In this document: piece by piece, positions 41,526 through 52,445 of the stretch | Layout: every line of letters starts with the position of its first letter | Position numbering within the stretch: the stretch's first letter is position 1 | Assembly (NCBI GenBank): GCA_027475525.1 | Contig: JAMWFC010000107.1 | Location: forward strand, 186,001-250,000 | Direction: 5' to 3' | DNA: 64,000 nt | From: Macrolepiota albuminosa | Lineage: Eukaryota; Basidiomycota; Agaricomycetes; Agaricales; Agaricaceae | Program-made: the position numbers and the translations under genes | Notes under the pieces: generated by a model | Told to the model about the DNA's origin: nothing | The model's database searches: none | Seen by the model: only the letters and a program-made list of their open reading frames with translations

Positions 41526-44480
41526 CTAGGACCCGGATGACGATGCTCCCGCAACCATGCCCGTCTCAGTCACCATTGACTCCTCCTCCAGTGCAACGTT
41601 AATCACGGGAGGGGGAGGCGCCAATTCCGTCCTCGGTGGGGTTATAGGCCCCTCGACTGCAGGCGTGTCTACCACCATAGGCTCTGTTAGTGCAACGTTA
41701 ATCGCTAAAGCTGTGGTGGAGAGCGTACCCTGCTCTGCCGTGCGTGACAGGAGATTGACCCGGCCTGGGTCCATGTCAGAAGTGGGCAGGTCATGCGCTG
41801 CCGTGCATTTTAGGAGGCGGACCTGGTTCGGGTCCATGCCAATGAGATAGTAGAGGCCATTGGCCTCGGGGTTTTTGGGGAGACGACTTTCCTCGTCGTG
41901 CTTGAACATAAGACAATAATGATCGTCTTCGGTCATCTCCCGCCATCCATCCCATTGTGGGATTGCGGGAGGGGTGCCGTATCTATTCAAGCGCTCCATG
42001 TGCTCGTCATCAATGTCGCAGAAGATGTCCATAGACATTGTAGGGGCGTGGAATTGCTGCTCCAGGAAGACCACTCTGTATGTATAGGCATGGTCCACCC
42101 AGTCAGCAGGTATCTGGTTGTGCAATAAGACGCGTAACGTGTTGTCGTCGGAAAAGTTCCGTGCAAAGTCGTCTGGTATGTGCACAGGATGAAGTTCCAG
42201 CTGGTGCCCTCTCTGGGGCTCAAACGGCTGGTCTGGGAACATGGCATCATAAGAGGCGATAGCCTCACGGTAAAGACCCGGGCAGGCCATGACGAGTGTC
42301 ATGCGCCACACGATCACGGGCTTGGCTGCGCTGTTAGCGCAAAGGGCTCAGTACAAGGCAAACCCAAAGAGGGTTCGCCAGTGCATACAGTAGGCATGGT
42401 CGACCGCAATGCCTTGATACGTGTTTTCCAACCCTGGACGACCAAATATTAGCGCGTACTGCGCAAGCTGATCCAGGTCGAACGGAGTGAAAGGGTCTTG
42501 GGCGCGCATTACATGCAGCGCGGTCGATCCGTCTTTCTTCGTGCGCAGAAAGCGCCCCGGAATGTGTCGGCGCTCAATGAGCGCAAGGTCGTCTGTCCCC
42601 TGGACTGGGTTGATGAGGTTTTGATAGCGCGGGTCCTTCATCAGGAGCATCATTGTTCGGTCATGTAATGACTCATCGGTTTGCTGGGCAAACATCTGAA
42701 GCTCCGTGATGAGGAGGTAGGCAGTAACCCGTTTGCGACCGGGAGCATGCTCATTCGAATAATATTTGTAGAGCCGATCCAGCTCTAATGGCGTGCGTGG
42801 CAGGCCACGAGGGGAATACTTGTAAACAACGCTGGCCAGAATGCCAGCACGGTGCCCAGACAAAAACTCATATGCCGCTGCCCAGTTGGCCTCGGCTCCC
42901 AACAGCACGGTATTCAAATGGTACGAATAATACGTGCAGTGGCTGAGTGCTCCCCTGAAGCACGAATTTGTTCGCTCGATATCAAGCGGTCCCCACACCT
43001 TCACTCCCAATCCATCGGAGATTCTCCCTGAGAACTCATCCTCAGACCTCTGCTTGAGGGCCTGCAGCTCTTTGGCGCAAATCACCTTCTTCTTTGCAAT
43101 GTGCTTATTGCACGATATTCGCTGGAATCGGTCCGCCACTGATTCCCCTTCCTCTGCCTCCTCCTCATGCTCCGAGCTCGACTCTCCATAGTCACTCTCG
43201 TTGGATAAGGAGGCCACGGGTGCTTTGCCTTTTTCAGGCATGGAACAATTCTTCGAGGTCACCACCAGACCGTCATATTGCTTGGGAGAGCGAGGGTCGG
43301 TGGTCAAGACGACCACAGGAAAGTGTGCTTGCGGTGCAGGCACAGTAACGGGCAACAGAAACAACATCAAGACCTTCCCGGCCTGTGTGGGAATGCCAGC
43401 CAGGAACTCTATCACCTCCAGCTTGGAGGCATCAAGAGGAGGCTTACGGCCTCGACGTTAGCGTACCGACCCCGACTTGACCGGGGCGGACAATCCAAAT
43501 GATGGCTGAGCCACCAGGGGGACAGGCGCATTTCACGCCAGAGTTCTCCCCCCAGGCTCAGCTCGAGGAACAATGGTAGTGGGCGCTCTTGGCGCCACAG
43601 CAACGGTTTTGGACCCCCTAAATGGGGCCCAGGATGATGTGGTTTCCCACTGGCCCAGGAACAGACCTGCCAAGGGTTCACTAACTGCAGTCAGCGACTC
43701 TGAGGAGGCCTGAGGGCCTGACTCGGGCAACCGTGATGACAAAGCCACGGGCTGAGCAGGCTGCTCATGGCGCACAAATTGCGCTTCCGACGGCATCCTT
43801 GCCCGTGGAGGGTCGACCAGTCAACTGGGCTGATATTTAGCCCTCTTGACCTCGGCGGTCAGTTCCTCACCCGTGGCGATTTTGTGCTTAGACGCGTGTT
43901 CAATCTGTTCCAGCGCTGCGACGCGCTGCCTCTTCATCAGCTCTATTTGGTCGAGCAATCCCTCCATCACCATCACGGCCAAACTGTCCTGCAGGAATGA
44001 CGCAGTTGCAGGGACTGGCTGTCCTGCTGCTTCCAGTCTGCCCAACAGCACGTCTGACACTGCTAAACTCTGCGCTTGTGGCGCAGGCTCCCCATATGAC
44101 TCTTCCACGGGCCAATGCGCCCATGGTACTGACGGCGGCCCCATCACCACACCCGCATATGTCAGATGCAATGCAGCTGGACGTGCCAACGGTTCCTGAT
44201 AGTAGTGCTCGTGGCGCGTGCTGTCCTCTGGGCACCCATAGCGCCCTTCATCATCGACCTCCATCTCTTGCGAGTGGAGGGGTGTCTGGTATGGAAGCGG
44301 CTCGGCACAGCCTAGATAGGCCATGCCCGCTGACTGAAACTGGCTTACCGCCAGATATGGCAGCTGCCTCTGGTACTGATCAGGGTAATCACGGTTTTGT
44401 ATATTCAGGGGTCTCCCCCCTCCACTAGAGCCTTGCTGGCTCTGATCACCCTTTTGCGGCCCCCAATAGGCCATTTTCAC
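41526..44480 (-). pseudogene. Extra GypB reading frame (ORF3), about 980 codons, function unknown
   Basis: One continuous minus-strand register runs from the Met at 44480 to a stop at 41526, broken only by TGA near 43821, TGA near 43533, TAA near 43459 and TGA near 42348. Segments: a Gln/Pro-rich start (MAYWGPQKGDQSQQGSSGGG), a helical block (VMEGLLDQIELMKRQRVAAL), an acidic stretch (EEEAEEGESVADRFQ) followed by a basic one (HIAKKKVICAKELQALKQR), then a globular-looking part: YSYHLNTVLLGAEANWAAAY, KRVTAYLLITELQMFAQQ, LMKDPRYQNLINPVQG, AVDHAYCMHWRTLFGFALY, MTLVMACPGLYREAIASYDA, IPADWVDHAYTYRVVFLEQ, GTPPAIPQWDGWREMTEDDH. No signal peptide, membrane segment, zinc knuckle or polymerase/nuclease motif is visible, so it does not look like an envelope protein. 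It follows the chromodomain by about 160 bp on the same strand. I recognise no family with confidence. Confidence 0.65.
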
Positions 44481-47325
44481 TAGACACGTAGACTACGTGT
44501 ATTGGGACTGAGAAAAGAAAGAAAAAAAAAACAATCTCCCAACTCCACTAGTGGTGTAAACAACCACAAATACATGCCACCCAGCCTCTCACCGGCGATC
44601 AAAGTGGACTTCGTCCACATTCCACCACCACACGCACATTATGCGCGTTTTACTTTGTGTTTCACGCCTTGCAACTCTAGATACCTGTCCATCGCTGCAA
44701 GGTCTTTGCAGTTCACTAGTGGTTCCCAGGTAGTATCACCTAAGCTCCACCTCACCTCGAATTCGAGGCTTCCTTTTGTCCACCGGTGATTGATGAGGTC
44801 ATCTACAAACCACTCCTGGTCATTTCCAGTTCCAAAGTCATATGGCTCCGGAGTTGCATGGTTAGGGAAGAGCGCATCACTACTGACCATATACGGTTGC
44901 AATAGCGACACATGAAACTTGGGCACTATCCTGCATGCTTGCAGCGCCTGGGGTAGTTCCAGCACGTAGTTAGACGTACTCGGCTCCACCTCAAGGACCT
45001 TATATGGTCCAATCCACTTCGGACACAACTTACTCGCCCTGCCTTTCGGCAGGTTCAAGTTCTTTGTCGAAAGGTACACTAGGCTCCCTTTCTCGATGTC
45101 TGGCTCATCACATCTGCGATTATTCGCATGTTTGGTCTGCCATACACGCGATTCTATAATCGCGTCATGGGCATCTGCCAGATTCCTTAGCGCGTTGCGC
45201 GCAAACTGCTTTACTCCCACATGAATAACTTCGTCCATACAAAGTTCACGAATCATGGATGGCATGTAGCCATTGTTGAGTTCAAAGGGTGAATACCCTG
45301 TAGTTTCTGATATGCTCGTGTTTATCGCGAATTCCACGAGAAGACATCTATCCACCCAGTCCTTCTGATCAGGATGTACGAACGCTCGCAGTATTTGCGC
45401 GATATTTCTATTTGCGCATTCAGTTTGACCATCTGTTTGCAGATGAAATGATGTCAACATGAGCAACTTTGCTCCCAGCAGTTTGTGCAACTCCTTCCAC
45501 TATTTGGAAGTGAACTTAGCATCTCAATCGCTTACAATCAAACTTGGCAGTCCATGGAGGCATACTATCTCCTTGAGATAGATCCACGACAAGTCCGACG
45601 CTGTCATGGTGGTTCTCACCGGAATGAGATGGACCATACTGGTCATTCTGCAGATCACTACCCACAGGTAGTTAAAGCCTTTTGACTCAGGGAACGGACC
45701 TATAAAGTCCATCCCAATTGAATCCCAAGGTTTGACCAGTATGGGTAGCGAATGAAGCTTTCCCGGTGGCTTCAAAGTCGATACTTTCGACTGTTGACAT
45801 AGCTCGCATGTCGAGCAGAATTGGCTCGTCTCTTTGGCCATTTGCGGCCACCAGTACCAGCATCGCACATAGTCCAGCATTTTCTGAGTTCCGAAGTGGC
45901 CCACTACTCTATGGGCCTGGTCCAGGATAGTCGTAATCAACAACCTCTCCCAGGGAATGCAGATGACTTTGGACCCTGTGGGTCTGGTAAGGTAGACGAG
46001 CTGCTGCTCCACCTTGAAGCGCAGATGCGCTTGGATATTGTTCAGAATCTCTACGAAGAGATTATCATCCTTGTATCCTTGCTGGATACGTGTGCGGAAT
46101 TGCGCATTGCCTAAGTCAGCCGGTGCAGGCATATGGTCCTGTGACTCCAGCGCTTGCTGGAGCGTTATACCAGTACCTCCCGTAGGCACCCCTTGCCTCG
46201 TCTCTTCACTTGGCTGAGGGGCCTCATGATCCACTAGCACCTGGGCTTCGATATCGCGAGTCTCTTGCTGTTCGTGCAGTCGCTTACTGCGACGTGTTTC
46301 CTGCACTCGCATGGCACGCAGCTCGACCCTATGTTCCTTGATTTTGTGGAATCGATGCAGAGGCAAATCCTTGCCCTCTGGGTCAATACGTTTGTCCGCC
46401 TGGACATAGTCATGCACGTCATGGACGTCATCTTGAGTATCACTCTCGAAATATCGAGACAGGCAATCCGCGACTTTGTTCAATTCATCTTTTACATAGG
46501 TGATGTCGAACTGGTACCACGACATGTAGTCAATCCAGCGATGTTGTCGCAGAGACAGGTGCACCTGAGTCTTAAAGAACTCTAGTGCTTTGTGATCCGT
46601 AAGAATGTGGATCTTATATCCCATCAGTTTATCCTCCCACTTTAGGAGGGCTTCCAGGATGGCGAGTGTTTCTAACTTGTGCACAGCATAATTCTGCTGA
46701 GCAGCAGTGAATTTATGGGACATAAATCCCGCTGGTCGGCAAGTCTGCCACGTTTTACCCTGGCCAAACATGGCCCCAACCCCAGTCTTCGACGCATCGC
46801 AAATGAGCCAGATGGGCTCGTCGATGCGTGGGTCAATTGGCCGGATGACCGGCGTTTTCGCGCATATGCGCTTAATCATCTCAAAACACCGCTGATGCAG
46901 TGGTCTCCAATGAAACGGTGACCCATTCTGGGTCATGGCCATAAGTGGCCCAGTGTATGCAGTGATGTCTGGCAAGAAGTTGCCAATATAGTTCACCAGT
47001 CCGACAAATCGTTGAATATCATTATATGTGCATGGAGTACACCACTCTCGGATTTGGTCGAGCTTATCCGTATCTGGATGAATGCCCTTCTTGTCAATGA
47101 CGTGACCAAGACAATCTATACTCGTTGCGTACAACTCGCACTTCTTCCATTTGAGATAGAGACTGGCCTTCTGTAGCCGTTCAAATACGACTCGTAGGTG
47201 CTGCTCATGCTCCTCAATGGAGTCAGAAAATATGAATATATCGTCTAAATAGACATGCATAAACTTCCCGATTACATCTCGGAAGATTGAGGTCATTAAC
47301 CTCTGAAATGTCGCCGGTGCATTAC

Positions 47326-47479
47326 AATCACCAATCTGCATGATGTTACTCACAAACGTCCCCATCAGGGACAAGAACAGCGTCTTTGGTATATCCTCTT
47401 TGAATCACCAATCTGCATGATGTTACTCACAAACGTCCCCATCAGGGACAAGAACAGCGTCTTTGGTATATCCTCTTTG
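47326..47479. repeat. 77-bp tandem duplication in GypB RT
   Basis: Bases 47326-47402 recur exactly at 47403-47479. The RT registers on either side match only after removing 77 bases. Confidence 0.95.
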
Positions 47480-48351
47480 CGTATGCAAACCTGTTTGTAC
47501 ACGTCTGTGAGGTCGATTTTCGACCTATACTTTGCTGTCGCGACATCTTCTCGTATTACTTCCTGATCTGAAAGAGATGTCACATCCTTGACTGTATTAT
47601 CATTGCGCTGTCGCGCATCCAATGCAGTCCTTAACGTTCCATCCTTCTTGGGAATACAAAGTAATGGTGCAGCTTGCACCGCTGGTCATGGTTCCCACCA
47701 CTTTGCGTTTATGTATCTATTCGTCTTTTCACGAAGTTGATCCTGTAGTGCTTGCGGGCAGCAAGGCAAATGATACTTGTACTGCTTGTTACTGTCAATG
47801 AGGTTAATCTCATGATTAACCTCCTGCCACGGAGGAAGCTCTTCCTTCGTTCCATTGACGATATCAGCAAACTCCAGTTGCCATTGCGTACATGCTCCTC
47901 TGTGAGATCTCCCAGATTCAATCTTACAACCGGTTGTTTCCTTGTTGTATTCGCCAAAGACTGCACGCTTCTCGCTTTTAGCGAGAGTCCGTCAAATACA
48001 ATATCCGATGTTTCAGAAATCTTGTCCTCTCGTGTGTGATGGTACACTTCTCCCGTCTGGGTTGCCTGCACCCTTCCCATAGCCTGCGTCGCCATTGACG
48101 CTACCAACTCATTTCACTCCCATGGCATTCGTGGGTCATACGCCCATTGCACTCCTGGCCGAGGCACTGGTCGATCCATTAGCGACTTAGTGCTACCCAC
48201 AGTTCCCATCGTACTATTCACCTCGTCCTTGATGAGATCCTCAACCTTCACTCGAGAGCTAGTCGGCTGGCATTCCAGCGACTCCACCACGCATCTACCA
48301 CGCTCATTCTTGCACTGTACAGCCTGTTTAGGCTTTCCATTGGTACACCCA

Positions 48352-48505
48352 ATCACATCTGGGTGCTTCCCCTTCTTCAGAGTTCCTTGAAACTCTTCCT
48401 CAGACATCAGTATAGCTGGCGAGTCTGCATCACATCTGGGTGCTTCCCCTTCTTCAGAGTTCCTTGAAACTCTTCCTCAGACATCAGTATAGCTGGCGAG
48501 TCTGC
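48352..48505. repeat. 77-bp tandem duplication in GypB protease-RT linker
   Basis: Bases 48352-48428 recur exactly at 48429-48505. Confidence 0.95.
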
Positions 48506-48844
48506 CAGCAGGCTTTTCGGTGGGGCCTGTTTATCCTCCACCTCCTGTACAGTCGCTCAACTGCGACCATCTAGTCAGTTGCATTCATCACGCCGCTTTT
48601 CAGTTGCATGATAGTGCCTCAAACGACCATCTGTATCGTTCAACACCACTTTCTCCGCCTTCAAGGGCGTACTATTCACAACAACCACGTCGTTCACGAA
48701 ATCCAGCGACACCTTGTTCTTACGCATGAACGGCGTACCGATAATCATGTCGTAGCGATCAAAATTTGCTATATCCACATACTCTTTCGTCAACGTCCCT
48801 GACGTCTTTATTCTCACTTCCACGCCAAACTACACCATGGCACG

Positions 48845-51696
48845 ACTCCCTACAGTCCCCAGCTGGAGCATCAGCGGCTCCTCCAGTTGGAGGGGCGGGG
48901 CATTCCTTAGTGAAATGTCCGCTCCTGCCACAATTGTAGCACGCTGAGGGATCCCCTGCAGGCCTTCTCTGGGCCGCTCCTGGAACCCCAGCGGGTTTGC
49001 CCATCATACACGCTGCAGGTGCCACCACTCCTCTCAGTGCTACTTGATTCTGACCCAAAAATGGTCGGCTATCCTTCGCTGGCAATTGTCCAGCAGGCTT
49101 CGATTGAGGCCGTTGGCCTCCAGGAATTGTCTTGCAAACAATGAATCGCGGATTGCGATTGTTCTCCATCTCTGTCCGTTTGGCCAGGAAGGTTCCCACC
49201 TTCACTGCCTGACGGTTCACAGTTCCTCGGCGGGAGCTCCGCTGCTCATAATAGTTCGCCGTCCGTGTCGACTGCTCATAACGGATGGCATACGCCAAGA
49301 ATTCGGTTACAGTATTGACCTCCGGAGACAAATTGTTGTCGCGTATCAACGCTCTCTCATGTCTGCGGGTATTCCGTCCAGGAATGTCTCACGTATAGTG
49401 TATTCGTCTGGATAGACGGCCATATTCTGTGCATGACCCACCAGGTCATCATAAAAGGTCTGGACGCCAGTCTTAGCATCATACACTGCCTTTCTAAAGG
49501 CATCACGAGCTTCCTGCATCATAGCAGCGTTGACAAAACGATTGTACAGTCCTATCAGGACTTCTTTAAATGTCCAATGCGGTTTGCTTCCTGCATCATA
49601 GCAGCGTTGACAAAACGATTGTACAGTCCTATCAGGACTTCTTTAAATGTCCAATGCGGTTTGTTGCGATTAATGTGGAGAACATGGCGACGAAACCAAT
49701 TCCGAGCCTCTCCCTCCATAAATTCGTGTAGCACAAATATCCTCTCCTGGTCCATGTCATCTCCACCATAGCAGCAGGCTGCGAGGTGGTAGCACACGTC
49801 CATGGCCCAGTCCTCCAGTTGAGAGAACCTATGTCCTCCAGTGTACGCACGTATGTGCTTACTATCGGATTTACAGGGACTTACCCCAGCAGGAAACTTA
49901 AATCTGACTCCAAGGAAGTCATCCACCAGACAAGTGAGGCGGTCATGCATATGATCCATATGGATCCTGACTGCTTCATTCATTCCCAGCATAGTTTCAC
50001 GCAGTTCATGAGGTGCAGGCATTGAAAATGCCTGAGGACTGCAAAACAGGTGTTCATTGGCCATTTGTTCTGGCCGTGGGGTGGGCTGTCGCCCTACTTG
50101 TGGCTCTGCTGGTGCTCCACCAGCCTGCCTGCCACTATTACGACGATTATTATTGTCTTGATTGTTATTTTTGCAATCACGACCTCCACCGTCATTATTG
50201 CGACGACTTGGCTCCCCCCATTCGTAGTGACCACTACTATTATCACTACCACCCGAACCTCTGTCTGGTTCAGCCGTCCGAGCCACGAATTGTTGCCGCA
50301 TATCATCAACAGGCGTTACACCCTCACGCCCTTGAAAGACTACCCCTTGGTCGTCAATTAACGACTCACCGTGATCGCGCAAGTCCTGGTTGCGTATTCT
50401 CTGGTAATTGACACGTTCATTCCAGTTGTCCACTAGGTGGACGCATCGCACTACGTGTCGTGGTCGCGTTTGCTCCTCAAGAATGTGGACTTCGTCCACC
50501 TCCTCCTTGATTGTAACTTGCTTACAAGGTGTCTTAACCTCCTGCACTGCAAGTAGTGCCTCTGGCTCTGCCGGAGTCGTCATCACAGTCTCCACCTCAG
50601 ACAATGCCTGCTGAGGCACTCCACTAACAATGTGTTGACGGTTTGCGGCGTTCTGACGCTGAACGTAGTCTTGCTGAGACTCATTAGCCTGACAAGGCGC
50701 ATTGAGCAATTCCATCGTGTCCGCGATCAATGGCGCTCATCTGTGCACACTCATCTCACATTCTACTGAGTCGGCTGGAGTAGCCGTTGAGACTGCTGAC
50801 CCTCGCGCCGCTTTGCGCTTAAGGTATTCCACTACTTCGAGTTTGAAGATGCGCACAAACAATTCAATATATTCATTTGAATCTGCACGGGGTACATCGT
50901 GGCTCCTAGCAGCCAGCAACTGTAAGTGCTTCACTACATAAAGCTGAAGACGCTTTCGCGTCAATTCCTTTGCGACCACCGGATATCAGTCCAACACTAG
51001 CTGTAACTGGATAGACAAGGTTGAATGCAACCTTTTGCTTTCCTCATCATCTGAGGATTCCAGCTTGGACTCTAAGTCCATAACTCTCCTGAGGCCGTCA
51101 TGCCTCACTTGCGGCTGTTTGCTGGCCTGTCTGTGCAACTCTGGAATTCCAGGCACTGTTGATGCCTTTTCCAACCTCACGACATTGTTGTCCTCCCTAC
51201 TGACCACTATTGCTGGCCCTTGCGCCTGTCCTTGTGTCGTCAATGATGACGGTCCTGGTTCAGTAGCCGCATCGGCCACATATTCCAAAAGCCATGCAGT
51301 AGGTGCAGTCCGGAAGGGAGTACTATGCACAAACACGCTGCCTTGTACCATTTCCGAGTACTGGGTAATATCCGGTTGACCCTCAGAATGAACTGACAAG
51401 CTCTTGGGCAATACCGGATACATCAATGAAGGCATTTGGCTCGCTGGCAGCGACACTCCTGAGACCGCGGATCTCTCTCCTGGTTTTCCACCAGGTCGCA
51501 CAATGGACATCATCCGCAATACAGATAGCCCACCAGGCATTCCAAAGCTCGCGCTGACATCACGAGGGGTCTTTTTGTCCCGCTTTGGCGGAGGGTGGTA
51601 TGCTGACGCAGATTGTGTCTTCACAGCTTGAAGCACAGGTAAGTCACCTGCATCTGCAGCTGGGAACGGAGGATCCGGATCAAGAGAGCCAGTCAT
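48845..51696 (-). pseudogene. GypB gag
   Basis: The structural particle protein starts at the Met at 51696 (MTGSLDPDPPFPAADAGD). SFGMPGGLSVLRMMSIV near 51530 is shared with the copy at 62720. Then come QLYVVKHLQLLAARSHDVPR, an Asn/Arg/Gly-rich stretch (50150-50250), MHDRLTCLVDDFLGVRFKFP, the capsid (EDWAMDVCYHLAACCYGGDD, FVLHEFMEGEARNWFRRHV, WTFKEVLIGLYNRFVN), YAIRYEQSTRTANYYEQRSS and a zinc knuckle CYNCGRSGHFTKEC (C-x2-C-x4-H-x4-C) near 48940. TGA codons near 50986 and 50736 break one register that is otherwise open. A true one-base slip lies near 49350 (after GIPADMRER), distinct from the 77-bp duplication at 49509. Length is about 940 codons, long for a gypsy gag. Confidence 0.8.
49509..49663. 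repeat. 77-bp tandem duplication in GypB gag
   Basis: The segment from 49509 repeats at 49586 (78 matching positions, period 77). Discounting it keeps the capsid frame continuous through AAMMQEARDAFRKAVYDAKT. Confidence 0.95.
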
Positions 51697-51807
51697 GGAA
51701 GCACGTTTTCAGCGTGATGCCAACAGAGAATCGAGAGGTTTTGATGAGAGTTGCCTAGTTGGTAACAAGCCTAGAGTCTAAAGCTGATAGCAGAAGATTT
51801 AAAAAAA

Positions 51808-52057
51808 TGTAACCAGAGTTACAGGTTAGAACTATCTTGTGTGTATCACACAAGTGCTAAATCAGACCGCAGTATCGGATTGACTAGTACTTAGAGTGAA
51901 AACAAGATGTTGTCTTATGTAATACTCTACTAAATGATTATAGCGTCGTTGACGGATTGACTAGTACTTAGAGTGAAAACAAGATGTTGTCTTATGTAAT
52001 ACTCTACTAAATGATTATAGCGTCGTTGATGCTAAGAACACGGATGACTCCGTTATA
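51808..52057 (-). repeat. 5' LTR of the GypB element
   Basis: In plus-strand reading it runs from TGTAACCAGAGTTACAGG to ACTCCGTTATA; the last bases are TA instead of CA. Length 250 bp, of which 77 are an internal duplication, so the true length is about 173 bp. A T-tract and AAATCTTCTG lie immediately inside it (minus strand), as also seen after the LTR ending at 62715. A canonical tRNA primer-binding site was not evident. Confidence 0.85.
51876..52029. repeat. 77-bp tandem duplication inside the GypB 5' LTR
   Basis: Bases 51876-51952 recur exactly at 51953-52029. The other LTR of the same element has a single copy. Confidence 0.95.
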
Positions 52058-52445
52058 GTAGTACTTATAGCATAGTTCCCCATTGTATTCGCTAGTCTTG
52101 ATATTAACTTGGATAACTTTGATTGTTGCATGCCCTTTGCTTGATTGGTACGCACTGACTGGCACGCTTTTGACTGGCACGCTCGAATAACCGCGTGCTC
52201 TAAGTTTGGTACGTACTTCGCGACTTTAACTTGCTAACTTGGTCTCATCTTAGAACCTCCGGTTCACGACTCGACCCCCACCCAATCCCCCAGACCGAGT
52301 CCCCTCTCCTGGGATTACCCCTGCCCGTGTCTTGAACTCCAGAGTCCTAGCCCCGGAGTTCCAGACACCCGAGTATCCGTAGATCAAGTCCGCATTGTAA
52401 GGGCGTTGCTTTCCCGGAAAGCCTCCGACTCAGCGGAACCTGACA

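Larger units (their letters stand above)
44639..48840 (-). pseudogene. GypB pol: protease, RT, RNase H, integrase, chromodomain
   Basis: The protease C-terminal part reads NFDRYDMIIGTPFMRKNKVS near 48700-48780; an active-site DTG/DSG box is not clearly visible upstream. RT follows: LLCIPKKDGTLRTALDARQR, YRSKIDLTDVYKQVCI, CNAPATFQRLMTSIF and HVYLDDIFIFSDS (YLDD near 47240-47257). RNase H has IWLICDASKTGVGAMFGQG, HILTDHKALEFFK and ADCLSRYF. Integrase has a zinc finger (HRVVGHFGTQKML, CSTCELCQQSK), a DDE core (DSIGMDFIGPFPESKG; TSFHLQTDGQTECANRNI) and a CPKWIGPYKVLEVEP block. A chromodomain (FVDDLINHRWTKGSLEFEVR, TTWEPLVNC) ends at 44639. The 77-bp duplication at 47326 splits RT; removing one copy restores the frame. 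A second lies at 48352. There are a few stops in the protease-RT linker, and the integrase frame is interrupted between 45490 and 45524. Confidence 0.85.
40986..52057 (-). mobile_element. GypB-type element, complete with both LTRs and an extra 3' reading frame
   Basis: The target duplication GTAGT lies at 40981-40985 and 52058-52062. LTRs are 40986-41160 and 51808-52057. Reading the minus strand: gag, protease, RT, RNase H, integrase with chromodomain, and then a long extra frame before the 3' LTR. All main frames are open apart from a handful of mostly TGA stops, one real frameshift near 49350 and four 77-bp duplications that appear artificial. Relative to the GypA copies it has short LTRs (about 175 bp) and a different gag, so it is a separate lineage. 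Copies of this lineage also occur at 58427 and 62522. Confidence 0.9.
40663..52445 (-). repeat. Solo GypA-type LTR in copy C, itself split by a GypB element
   Basis: On the minus strand the LTR ends are GCGGAACCTGACA at 52445 and TGTCACGACCCCCCCC at 40663. Its two pieces, 40663-40985 and 52063-52445, total about 706 bp. CACC before 40663 and after 52445 is a likely target duplication in copy C. Between the pieces is a complete GypB element with its own GTAGT duplication. Confidence 0.8.

Noticed and set aside
42934..44428. Plus-strand frames at 42934-43502 and 43846-44428
   Set aside because: They are antisense to the long extra frame of GypB, short, and overlap one another in different registers.
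41526..44480. Interpreting the extra GypB frame as an envelope gene
   Set aside because: No signal peptide, hydrophobic fusion segment or membrane anchor is visible in any part of the frame.
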